Part shown: in pieces, positions 16,014 to 22,351 of the stretch | Position numbering within the stretch: position 1 is the first letter of the stretch | How the letters are laid out: every line of letters begins with the position of its first letter | DNA from: a virus | Length of the DNA: 24,010 bases | Strand: one strand, 5' to 3' | Virus record (IMG/VR): IMGVR_UViG_3300023223_000221 | Coordinates: 1 to 24,010 of that record | The notes under the pieces: model-generated | The model's database searches: none | What the model was told of the DNA's origin: nothing | What the model saw: only the letters and a program-made list of their open reading frames with translations | Position numbers and translations under genes: made by a program

Positions 16014-16739
16014 TCATTGGATTCGCTGAATTCGAAAATCCACCAGAGTTTTCTTATCTGAGATTTGGTGGATGAAAAGCTCTATCACTTCGCGGTAGTT
16101 TTCAATCATCAACTTTCTTTTAAACTGGTTCGGTACTGCGATACACAATGTACCACCCTGGAGACTACTCGGAAAGGTATCATCGAATAGATGGTGATTT
16201 TCAGCCGATACCTGAGACTTGAGCATTTCAAGACATTTAGCCCACAGGTTCTCAAGGTCTGTGTTTTTAGGTTTTGATTTTTCTGATATTTCTGACGGTT
16301 TAAGGGGTGAAGAAGAAGAAGGAGAAGAAGAAGAAGATAAAGAGCTATCGTTTGCCATTGGCAAAACTATGGCACTGCCATCGTTATTCTGTTCCTTTTT
16401 CCACCGGCTGGCTCCTCCTTTTTTGCCTGCCTGGGACTTCTTTTCTCTGAAATCCTCCTGCTTTTGACGCTCTTTTTCGAGCCTTTTATTGACAAGTCTG
16501 ACAGGATTATCGGGCATAATTGTAAACCGGTCCATCACAATATCTGGCACAGAAGGAGTGCTTAATCCAGGCAAAAGTCTGATGATTTTGGTGTGGTCGG
16601 CGGGAATTGAACCTTGAATCCAGCAGATAGATAGAAGTGTGATGTAAACGCCTCTTTCCTCAAATGTCATGGAAATAACATTCTCATCGGACAGGAAATC
16701 GCCAGGGTAGAATTGAAAGGCAGGGCTTTTGTTAATCAT
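16014..16739 (-). CDS. DUF1376 / DnaA domain-I-like fusion, probable phage replication protein
   Basis: Residues about 5-90 are a DUF1376 domain (PAFQFYPGDFLSD, then MTFEERGVYITLLSICW), followed by the common linker AGKKGGASRWK. Residues 132-150 are a serine-rich linker. Residues about 162-225 match the DnaA N-terminal domain (domain I), with LWAKCLEMLK, AVPNQF and KRKLMIENY. In DnaA this domain contacts the DnaB helicase and regulators. The combination suggests a phage initiator or helicase-loading adaptor that couples phage replication to the host replisome. The start overlaps the methyltransferase by 8 bases. The domain calls are good; the mechanism is inferred. Confidence 0.8.
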   Translation of the reverse strand: MINKSPAFQFYPGDFLSDENVISMTFEERGVYITLLSICWIQGSIPADHTKIIRLLPGLSTPSVPDIVMDRFTIMPDNPVRLVNKRLEKERQKQEDFREKKSQAGKKGGASRWKKEQNNDGSAIVLPMANDSSLSSSSSPSSSSPLKPSEISEKSKPKNTDLENLWAKCLEMLKSQVSAENHHLFDDTFPSSLQGGTLCIAVPNQFKRKLMIENYREVIELFIHQISDKKTLVDFRIQRIQ

Positions 16740-17691
16740 AAAAACTCAGCGTTTTTTGTTTAAATCGTTTCATGGATAATTCGCAATAATCAGGATAGAT
16801 TTCTATTGCCTTACATTTGCGGCCGTGATCCCTCGCCACTTTTCCAGAGACACCGGATCCGAAAAAATTATCGAGAATAGTATCTCCTTCTCGGGACCCG
16901 GCTAGGATGCAAGGAGTAATCAAGGCAGGAGGAAAGGTTGCGAAATGGGCTTCTTTATATTGATTTGGTGATATATGCCACACCGACCTTTTATTTGCCC
17001 CTTTTTCAATATTCCCCCTGGCTTTCATATTGCCGTTGGTTTTTCCATAAGTGCGGGAGGACCCCTTTTGGTTCTCAATATCCTGATGAAACCGGCCAAC
17101 ATCCTTGAAAGGCTCCCGGATGGCATCGGCATCGTAATAATATGTGTGGGATTTGCTGAGCAGGAAAATATACTCGTGGGATTTCGTGCAACGGTCTGTG
17201 ACGCTCTCAGGCATCGGGTTTGGCTTGCTCCAGATAATATCCTGGCGAAGATACCAGCCATCGGAACGGAGAGCAAAGGCCAGCATCCAAGGGATTCCGA
17301 TTAAATCCTTTGGTTTGCAACCTGGGGGAATTTTTCTCGAGACCTTGTCGCCGGGCCTGGGCTTGTGTCCATGAAATTTCCCGAAAGGCTTTCCTTCTGC
17401 GTGTCCCCCTGGCAGTCCGTCTTTTGCGTAAGTATCGCCAATGTTTATCCAGAGGGTTCCATCCTTTTTCAAGGTTCGATGGACCTCTCGGAAAACAAGG
17501 ACCAGCTTTTCGATATATTCTTCCGGGGTGTTTTCCATTCCGATTTGCCCTTTAATCTTGTAATCCCTTAGCCTCCAGTAAGGAGGTGAAGTGACGCAAC
17601 ACTGGACGGATTCATCTGGAATTTGAGCCAGACCATCCATCACTTCGGCGTTGTAAAGAGTTATATTTTCGTCCTGGAAATATGGATTCAT
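16732..17691 (-). CDS. Beta-class DNA N4/N6 methyltransferase
   Basis: The 319-aa product has the permuted order of beta-class amino-methyltransferases: catalytic motif IV TSPPYW at residues 34-39, a long central target-recognition region, and SAM-binding motif I late, as DNFFGSG at 274-280. The usual motif is DPF-x-GSG, so Pro to Asn is a variation. SPPY favours N4-cytosine or N6-adenine methylation, but the target cannot be read from sequence. No cognate restriction enzyme is next to it, so it is an orphan that may protect phage DNA from host restriction. A weak terminator-like hairpin lies just upstream, and I see no strong ribosome site. Confidence 0.9.
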   Translation of the reverse strand: MNPYFQDENITLYNAEVMDGLAQIPDESVQCCVTSPPYWRLRDYKIKGQIGMENTPEEYIEKLVLVFREVHRTLKKDGTLWINIGDTYAKDGLPGGHAEGKPFGKFHGHKPRPGDKVSRKIPPGCKPKDLIGIPWMLAFALRSDGWYLRQDIIWSKPNPMPESVTDRCTKSHEYIFLLSKSHTYYYDADAIREPFKDVGRFHQDIENQKGSSRTYGKTNGNMKARGNIEKGANKRSVWHISPNQYKEAHFATFPPALITPCILAGSREGDTILDNFFGSGVSGKVARDHGRKCKAIEIYPDYCELSMKRFKQKTLSFYD

Positions 17692-17701
17692 AAGGTTAAA
17701 A

Positions 17702-17724
17702 GGACCACCCCCGAAAGGATGGCC
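17702..17724 (-). terminator. Possible intrinsic terminator before the methyltransferase gene
   Basis: On the minus strand CCATCC pairs with GGGTGG (one wobble). An outer GG/CC pair with a bulge follows, and the 3' side is CCTTTT. The loop is 6 bases. It lies between the stop of the DUF2829 gene and the methyltransferase start. The T run is short, so it may instead be a translational control hairpin hiding the methyltransferase start. Confidence 0.35.
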
Positions 17725-17733
17725 CCATAATTG

Positions 17734-17958
17734 TTAGTCGGTGACTACTTCCCAATCTCTAGCCAGGATGTCGGTGATAGAAGCTACCCAAGGAACCAGA
17801 TCACCCTGCACCGTTTTCATGTAAAAATAGGGCAGAGTCATTTTAGAATTGGCATCGGGATTTTGTTGATGTATATACATCCCCCTTCCATTCCATCCTG
17901 CCCTTGTTACTTTATTTCCTGCTGCCAGGTTTTCAATTGCGAGGCCAAAATTAAACAT
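17734..17958 (-). CDS. DUF2829 / Tad2-like anti-Thoeris protein
   Basis: The 74-aa product is a full-length DUF2829 protein: FGLAIENLAAGNKVTRAGWNG at residues 4-24, GMYIH, and the C-terminal block PWVASITDILARDWEVV (56-72). DUF2829 defines the Tad2 family, which from the SPO1 example is known to bind the Thoeris signal 1''-3' gcADPR and block the defence. Some homologues also bind other cyclic nucleotides. Whether this copy keeps the binding pocket cannot be shown here. It sits at the end of the small-gene run, behind a copy of the GTTAAAGTTTGCTAATA leader motif and an AAAGGA ribosome site. Confidence 0.85.
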   Translation of the reverse strand: MFNFGLAIENLAAGNKVTRAGWNGRGMYIHQQNPDANSKMTLPYFYMKTVQGDLVPWVASITDILARDWEVVTD

Positions 17959-17970
17959 AAAATTCCTTTC

Positions 17971-17987
17971 GTTAAAGTTTGCTAATA
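17971..17987. repeat. 17-bp leader repeat upstream of the DUF2829 gene
   Basis: GTTAAAGTTTGCTAATA occurs here and identically at 18563-18579, each time just upstream of a gene's ribosome site. A related but divergent version lies at 18201-18220. This points to a duplicated promoter, operator or mRNA-stability element shared by consecutive small genes. Confidence 0.55.
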
Positions 17988-17992
17988 TTCTG

Positions 17993-18187
17993 CTATGAAT
18001 GTTCTTTCATATCAGTGGTTAAAACATATCGAGGGGTTAATACCTCTCGACCGCATCCGTCACAATCAGAGTCCCACACAGAATCCGTACACCATTGGCG
18101 ACCTTCATAATTCGGATCGCCACCAGGAAGCTCAACGTCACATTCAGGACAAATCGGCTGCAAATATATTTCCTTTGGGTTATTCAT
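17993..18187 (-). CDS. Small zinc-ribbon-like protein, 64 aa
   Basis: Five cysteines are spaced like a small metal-binding module: CPEC at 13-16, Cys33, and C-D-G-C at 42-45. There is no wider homology I recognise. The start ATG at 18187 follows CTGGAGG with 4 bases of spacing. The upstream leader shares repeats with the neighbouring genes. The stop lies 11 bases from the 17-base repeat. A role in nucleic-acid or protein binding is a guess from the cysteines alone. Confidence 0.65.
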   Translation of the reverse strand: MNNPKEIYLQPICPECDVELPGGDPNYEGRQWCTDSVWDSDCDGCGREVLTPRYVLTTDMKEHS

Positions 18188-18191
18188 ATAG

Positions 18192-18236
18192 CCTCCAGTA
18201 AGTTTGCTAAAGTTTTGCTACAAAATAGGGGGTGTT
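18192..18236 (-). promoter_or_regulatory. Duplicated leader, copy A (upstream of the 64-aa gene)
   Basis: On the minus strand this leader reads ACACCCCC, a T-rich block, TAGCAAAACT, TTAGCAAACTT and ACTGGAGG, in the same order as copy B at 18557-18605. The two share the spacing between the C-run and the ribosome site to within a few bases. It contains the ribosome site of the 64-aa gene. Function is not known; promoter, operator or mRNA leader are all possible. Confidence 0.5.
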
Positions 18237-18549
18237 ATAAATTATATCGCCCTTCTCCGCGACATTGGTTACATTGGGAAGTTGATTGAAAAGTTCCACC
18301 ATAACTAATTATTATTCCTTTCCCCTTACATTCATCACATAAAATCTTGTCTTTTTCTTTTTTCAGTTCTTTTTTCAATTCTTTATTTTCAAGGTCTACT
18401 GGGTTTGGAATACAATCGTGTCCGAACGCCATTCCATAATTTTCATGCCCACTTTCAACCCATCCGGCAACATTTTCGATCTGCTCTTTTGTAGCCATAA
18501 TTCCCGCATCATCAAACGCCTCACCTATACACTCTTGCCAGTAATCCAT
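18235..18549 (-). CDS. Small phage protein with two CxxCxGxG zinc motifs, 104 aa
   Basis: The C-terminal half carries two CxxCxGxG motifs, CDECKGKG (71-78) and CNQCRGEG (93-100), the hallmark of a DnaJ-type zinc-binding module, here a single pair. The N-terminal 55 residues match a common phage pattern: EAFDDAGI-x-AT-x-EQI-x-x-VAGWVE-x-x-HENYGMA-x-G-x-DCIPNP. The whole protein is a recurrent phage family of unknown function, probably binding a nucleic acid or partner protein. The start at 18549 follows CTGGAGGATGAAAG. Confidence 0.8.
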   Translation of the reverse strand: MDYWQECIGEAFDDAGIMATKEQIENVAGWVESGHENYGMAFGHDCIPNPVDLENKELKKELKKEKDKILCDECKGKGIIISYGGTFQSTSQCNQCRGEGRYNL

Positions 18550-18556
18550 CTTTCAT

Positions 18557-18605
18557 CCTCCAGTTAAAGTTTGCTAATAGTTTGTTAGTAAAACGGGGGT
18601 GTCAA
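18557..18605 (-). promoter_or_regulatory. Duplicated leader, copy B (upstream of the 104-aa gene)
   Basis: The minus strand reads TTGACACCCCC, then a T-run, ACTAACAAACTATTAGCAAAC, TTTAACTGGAGG. TTGACA is a perfect -35 hexamer, but a good -10 box at 17 bases is lacking, so I do not claim a promoter here. The order of elements repeats copy A. The 17-base motif GTTAAAGTTTGCTAATA is contained here at 18563-18579. Confidence 0.5.
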
Positions 18606-18650
18606 AAATCCCGCAGCGTTGTTTTATAAGGGGGTTATGCGTTATGCAAA

Positions 18651-18668
18651 CAACAGTATTGACTGTTG
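18651..18668 (-). terminator. Weak hairpin after the 88-aa gene
   Basis: CAACAGT and ACTGTTG form a perfect 7-base stem around a 4-base loop, followed on the minus strand by TTTGC. It lies 8 bases past the stop of the 88-aa gene. The stem is AT-rich and the T run is short, so termination is uncertain. Confidence 0.3.
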
Positions 18669-18676
18669 GCTTAAAA

Positions 18677-18943
18677 TTAGCCACCGTAAGTGTCTTTGTT
18701 TTCAGTGAGTTGCACGGCGTCAATATTTTGATCCCTATAGTTTGTCAAGAGTTTGCTAAGTTCTTCTCGGATTGGATGGCTTGAATTTACTCCAAAATCA
18801 TAAATATGAGCCTGAGAAAAAATGGGTTCTTTACTCAATCTCATTAAAAGTTCTTGTCGCGGGAGTGCCGCTGAAACTCTAATAATATATTGTCGCTCCT
18901 GTTTCGTTCGCCGTTCCCTTGTGTTTTTTCTTCTTTCATCCAT
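18677..18943 (-). CDS. Hypothetical small basic protein, 88 aa
   Basis: The N-terminal 17 residues are strongly charged (MDERRKNTRERRTKQER), followed by a probable alpha/beta segment IIRVSAALPRQELLMRL. No family is recognised. The start at 18943 follows ACTGGAGGTTAAAG. Within the gene, 18740-18760 resembles the AGTTTGCTAA leader repeat of neighbouring genes. This is the first of three adjacent small genes that begin with MD(E/D)-like charged N-termini. Confidence 0.6.
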   Translation of the reverse strand: MDERRKNTRERRTKQERQYIIRVSAALPRQELLMRLSKEPIFSQAHIYDFGVNSSHPIREELSKLLTNYRDQNIDAVQLTENKDTYGG

Positions 18944-18960
18944 CTTTAACCTCCAGTTTA

Positions 18961-19131
18961 TTATTTGTATTGTTCGAGAAAGGGTAAACGTATTTTTATT
19001 GGCCCGTTCTTTTTCACATATTTATCAAGGGCTGCAAGTTCCTCCGGTGTTGTATTTTCCTCTAGGTTTTTTCTTACACTCTTTGCTAGTGCTTCCGCGG
19101 CAGACTTTGCCATGCGTTCTCTTTCATCCAT
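18961..19131 (-). CDS. Hypothetical small protein, 56 aa
   Basis: A GGAGG 7 bases upstream of the ATG at 19131 supports this start. The frame has no internal stops and ends just before the leader of the 88-aa gene. The protein is charged and helical (ERMAKSAAEALAKSVRKNLEE), then TTPEELAALDKYVKKNGPIKIRL. No family is recognised. It fills the gap between two clearly real genes with normal spacing, so I regard it as genuine despite its size. Confidence 0.6.
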   Translation of the reverse strand: MDERERMAKSAAEALAKSVRKNLEENTTPEELAALDKYVKKNGPIKIRLPFLEQYK

Positions 19132-19143
19132 CCTCATTCCTCC

Positions 19144-19554
19144 TTATCGTTTGTGATGTTCTTCCCGGAATCGGGTCCAGTTTGAAACTGCTTCGGGTGA
19201 GCCCCAGGAGCGTCCCGGTAAATGTTCCAGGCAAAAGTCAATCCATTGGAGCAGATGATATCGGTTATGGACATCCGCTCTTTTGACCGCGCCGCGCAGA
19301 TCATTTGTGAGGATGGAATAAAGGAAACCGCCTAGCTCCCATCCATACTCCAGATAATTCTCCATGTTCTCCCTCATGTGTTCCGGGAGCGCACTGTAAT
19401 CAACGTGCGTAAATTCTTTGGGTTTTTTATTCTCCGGATTTTGATTTTTTAATTTAGAAATTTCCGTCAATAATTTTTTTATTATCAATTCAGTTTCTTC
19501 ACGGTTGCTTTCAATAACGTCTGTCAATAATTTAATTCTTTCTTTATCATCCAT
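19144..19554 (-). CDS. Conserved phage protein, 136 aa
   Basis: Residues about 1-40 are a charged, probably coiled-coil N-terminus. The remainder matches a recurrent phage pattern: ALPEHMRENMENYLEYGWELGGFL, then LTNDLRGAVKRADVHNR and a GSPEAVSNWTRFREEH ending. Proteins of this type are common in phage early regions but their function is not known. The start at 19554 follows ACTGGAGGTTTAAAA. The gene lies directly downstream of the recombinase, with a 14-base gap. Confidence 0.75.
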   Translation of the reverse strand: MDDKERIKLLTDVIESNREETELIIKKLLTEISKLKNQNPENKKPKEFTHVDYSALPEHMRENMENYLEYGWELGGFLYSILTNDLRGAVKRADVHNRYHLLQWIDFCLEHLPGRSWGSPEAVSNWTRFREEHHKR

Positions 19555-19568
19555 TTTTAAACCTCCAG

Positions 19569-20537
19569 TTATTTAACATCAAATTTCCTCATTCCTTCTT
19601 TAAGAGTTTCCCTGTCCGTCCTGGCGTAAATCAGGGTAGTATTAAAATCAGCGTGGCCCATCAACTCTTGGATCGTGGTCAAGGCCACCCCCTGCTTAAT
19701 CAGATAACAGGCGCCGAAATGCCTCAGAACGTGCATTGCTCCCCAGTGGTCCCATCCCGAAGCTCTTAAGTTACGTCCTACGGCACTTGAGACCGTTGAG
19801 GTATTCATAGGAGGGAACCATCGACCATCATCATTTAATGGCGTTGGTACACTCTTAAAGGCATCCCGGAGTTTATTTGTCATGGGAACAAAGAGGGGGG
19901 GCCGATTTTTGTGTCTGGTTTTCCTTCTGGTGTAAGTGATGCCGGCATCGGGACCCGTAAAAACGACCTGGCTCTTTTCCATATAAAGTAAATCGCTGAG
20001 GGGCATCGTGGAATACAAAGCCACATAGCAGAGTCCGTGATATTTCCTTGATCGAGGGGAAGATTTCAGCCGGTCCAGGAAGATGAAAGCTGTCTCCTCG
20101 AAAAGGATCTGAGTCCCATCGAATGTCCTGCCTTTTATAAAATTAATTTCTTTGTAATTAACCTCCAGACCCAACTCCGTTGCCGGCCTGATAATTGCCA
20201 GGGCAGAGGATTCGCAATAGGTGGACGCAATCTTTTCAGCCCATTCTTGGACGTTAATTTCATGGAGCCGTTTCCCCGCGAATTCCGGAATAACGTGGTT
20301 TTCCAGATTCATCAGCTTATTTTTCCGGTCCACCTGGGGATTGTATTTCTTGACTAGATCATCAAACTTGGCTGAGTAAAATTGGTAGGTGCCATCCTCA
20401 ATAGAATTGATTAGAGCAATAAATCTTTTGATGGCCAGGTCCTTGTCGGACGTTTTGAGAGAACGCCTGAGTAGCGTTCCCTGATGCGTGATACTGACGT
20501 ACCAATACTGTCCCTTCTTGAAAATAATATCGCCCAT
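19569..20537 (-). CDS. int: Tyrosine recombinase / phage integrase, first catalytic Arg missing
   Basis: I start at the ATG at 20537 (322 aa), where the N-terminus MGDIIFKKGQYWYVSITHQG resembles integrase arm-binding domains and CTGGAGGG lies 8 bases upstream. An ATG at 20612 in the same frame is an alternative, overlapping the preceding gene as ATGA. The C-terminal catalytic domain has HVLRHFG (His269, Arg272), LMGHADFNTT (His295) and Tyr304. Where Arg I should be (TGMR-x-x-E), the sequence is STMPLSDLL: codon CCC at 20003-20001 encodes Pro179. A CGC-to-CCC change would explain it. The protein may be inactive, or may have shifted function. Confidence 0.85.
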   Translation of the reverse strand: MGDIIFKKGQYWYVSITHQGTLLRRSLKTSDKDLAIKRFIALINSIEDGTYQFYSAKFDDLVKKYNPQVDRKNKLMNLENHVIPEFAGKRLHEINVQEWAEKIASTYCESSALAIIRPATELGLEVNYKEINFIKGRTFDGTQILFEETAFIFLDRLKSSPRSRKYHGLCYVALYSTMPLSDLLYMEKSQVVFTGPDAGITYTRRKTRHKNRPPLFVPMTNKLRDAFKSVPTPLNDDGRWFPPMNTSTVSSAVGRNLRASGWDHWGAMHVLRHFGACYLIKQGVALTTIQELMGHADFNTTLIYARTDRETLKEGMRKFDVK

Positions 20538-20608
20538 CGTTATACCCTCCAGAGCATTCGAATAGCTTGACGCTAAAAATTCTAAGTTGGAAGGTAACAC
20601 AAAAGAAT

Positions 20609-20815
20609 TCATTTACGAATCATCATATTTATAACGAGTTTCAAATCGACAAGTTTTTCGCGCAATTGATAAATTTCAGCTTTCTTGTCGTGGAGAGCAT
20701 CATCCCGAGCCTTTAGAATTCTTTCTAATTTGAATCCTGAGAGAGATTGCGGTTTTGCTTGGTATACAGAAGATATCTTGTTGAATTTATTTTTTGAATA
20801 CGTTTCCCGTAACAT
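20609..20815 (-). CDS. Small coiled-coil protein, 68 aa
   Basis: The second half is a predicted coiled coil (ILKARDDALHDKKAEIYQLREKLVDLKLVINMM). The N-terminal half is basic, with a Lys/Ser-rich composition. No family is recognised. The ATG at 20815 follows AAGGAAAACC. It lies between the GC-rich non-coding block and the recombinase gene. A structural or DNA-binding accessory role for the recombinase is possible but unproven. Confidence 0.65.
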   Translation of the reverse strand: MLRETYSKNKFNKISSVYQAKPQSLSGFKLERILKARDDALHDKKAEIYQLREKLVDLKLVINMMIRK

Positions 20816-21040
20816 GGTTTTCCTTATTAAAGGGTGAGCCAGACCGGATTGGATACCGGCCTGATAAACCCTGTCGTGGACCTGGAGGGACCGACCTGAC
20901 AGGTAGACAGGTGCGCCTGTCCCGCTGGCTCGTTATATTTGCGGACGCCCCTTGAGCGGGAGACCTTATAAAGATCACCCAAGAGGATAGCCACAAGGCT
21001 ATTCGGCCTCGACTTGTTCCGATTCAATGGCAAGCCGCCG
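20816..21040. other. Non-coding GC-rich block with clustered dyad repeats
   Basis: This 225-base region lacks a convincing gene. It contains four GACAGG hexamers in alternating orientation: CCTGTC at 20870-20875, GACAGG at 20898-20903 and 20906-20911, and CCTGTC at 20916-20921. They form the palindrome ACCTGACAGGT (20894-20904) and a hairpin-forming GACAGG-TGCG-CCTGTC. A 6-base stem, ATAGCC-ACAA-GGCTAT, lies at 20987-21002. It is richer in G+C than the flanks. It could be an operator cluster, a replication or recombination site (it sits near the recombinase), or a structured RNA; none is proven. Confidence 0.45.
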
Positions 21041-22324
21041 CTAATTCAAAGTCAGGTTTTCGTCCTCGCTTACCCGAGTAACAAAAAACTGCATATCTGT
21101 TTTCTCTGCCAGCTCCACAAACTTTTTAAATACTTCTTCGTCCAGGGCTTCCAGACCATCCACACAGACTAGAGGCAGTTTGGTTTTTCGGAGACCGGCA
21201 ACCATCAGACAAAAACTGATTTTAGATGCCTCGTTCAAAGTGTCGAAGTTGACGCCGTTGATATAAATATCACCATCCCTGACTTCCAGGTTATCGATGG
21301 GAAGGTTCTGCATCATTTCAGCCTTTAGACCATCCAAAGATTTGATCTGCTCCCCTTGAGAAAGTGCTTCCTTTTTCAGGATCTCAATTTCTCCCTTGGT
21401 TCGTTCGACATACTCAACTGCGCCAGATATCTTGGCCTGGTTCTTTGAGTTCTGATCGGCCTCGGTGATCTTGGCCTTCAAAGGTTCGGCTACCTTTTCA
21501 AATTCTTCTCGCACCTTTCCTGCTGATACCGTATGAGCGGAAGTACATTCTTCAATATAAGCAGAAAGCTCTTTATTTAACTGATCAATTTTAGCTTGGG
21601 TACTTTCTTTGGCATCATTAACAAGTTTCAATCTAATTGCAGAGACTTCCTCGTTCCCTTTCTCCAGGATAATCGATACTTTCTCCAACTCCGTCCTAAG
21701 CGTTCCGACCTGAATTGCCCAATCAGTTTTATTGGATGGATCGAAAGGAATTGTTTTATTCATTTCCTGGACCATCACATCCAGATCAACAGCTTTCTTG
21801 TTGACAAAAGCTCTCTCCTCATAGATATCTTTCCTTACCGCCTCAATGACTTTGAGGGGATGAGCAGTTTCCCCGGAACGATCAAGGCCAGTAATAAATT
21901 TGATTTCATCAGCCGGCAATTCCATCGGAACAGAATCGAGGAGCAACTTAATCCGGGTCTTGGAGTCAGCAGTTAATATTTGAATAGGATTGATACCCAC
22001 AGAATCCACAATCTCTTTAACGTAGGATGCCCCGAGCTTCATCTTCTTGCCTTCCTGGTCCTCAAAGACAACGCTGGATTTATCGCGGTTCATTTTCTTT
22101 CTGAGCGTTTCGCCGGTGTCAAAGATAAGAACAACCTCGCCTTCCGTTGTGCCGTTTTTAAGCAGGGTTCCATCATGCCCACCACCGAGCGCACTTTTAA
22201 TGGCTTCCAGGACAGAAGTTTTTCCCGAAGCGTTTTGACCGGAAATTGTGGTTATTTTTCCCGGCGCATATTCCAAACTGTCAATTCCTAAAATGTTGCG
22301 GATCTGAAATTTAATAAGTCTCAT
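21041..22324 (-). CDS. SMC/RecF-like P-loop ATPase, 427 aa
   Basis: The N-terminus has Walker A GQNASGKTS (29-37) in the RecF/Rad50-like context MRLIKFQIRNILGIDSLEYAPGKIT. Residues about 200-345 are predicted coiled coil. The C-terminus has a signature-like NEASKISFCLMVAGL (364-378) and Walker B LVCVDGLEALDEE (385-397). This is the layout of a compact SMC-superfamily ATPase without a recognisable zinc hook. Next to RecT it is likely part of the phage homologous recombination or DNA-end-processing module, but no nuclease partner is visible here. The start follows CTGGAGGAAAG. Confidence 0.85.
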   Translation of the reverse strand: MRLIKFQIRNILGIDSLEYAPGKITTISGQNASGKTSVLEAIKSALGGGHDGTLLKNGTTEGEVVLIFDTGETLRKKMNRDKSSVVFEDQEGKKMKLGASYVKEIVDSVGINPIQILTADSKTRIKLLLDSVPMELPADEIKFITGLDRSGETAHPLKVIEAVRKDIYEERAFVNKKAVDLDVMVQEMNKTIPFDPSNKTDWAIQVGTLRTELEKVSIILEKGNEEVSAIRLKLVNDAKESTQAKIDQLNKELSAYIEECTSAHTVSAGKVREEFEKVAEPLKAKITEADQNSKNQAKISGAVEYVERTKGEIEILKKEALSQGEQIKSLDGLKAEMMQNLPIDNLEVRDGDIYINGVNFDTLNEASKISFCLMVAGLRKTKLPLVCVDGLEALDEEVFKKFVELAEKTDMQFFVTRVSEDENLTLN

Positions 22325-22351
22325 CTTTCCTCCAGTATTGTTTAAAGTTCA

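Noticed and set aside
18557-18605. A TTGACA hexamer as the -35 of a strong promoter.
   Set aside because: No acceptable -10 box is present at 16-18 bases; the duplicated leader description is safer.
20827-21033. A 68-codon minus-strand frame in the GC-rich block between the ATPase and the coiled-coil gene.
   Set aside because: It starts with TTG without a ribosome site, its product looks compositionally random, and the dyad repeats explain the sequence better. A second overlapping frame (20787-20996) is likewise weak.
20970-21040. A tRNA-like GTTCCGATTC stretch in the block upstream of the coiled-coil gene.
   Set aside because: I could not pair the T-arm stem or build an acceptor stem or anticodon arm; there is no cloverleaf.
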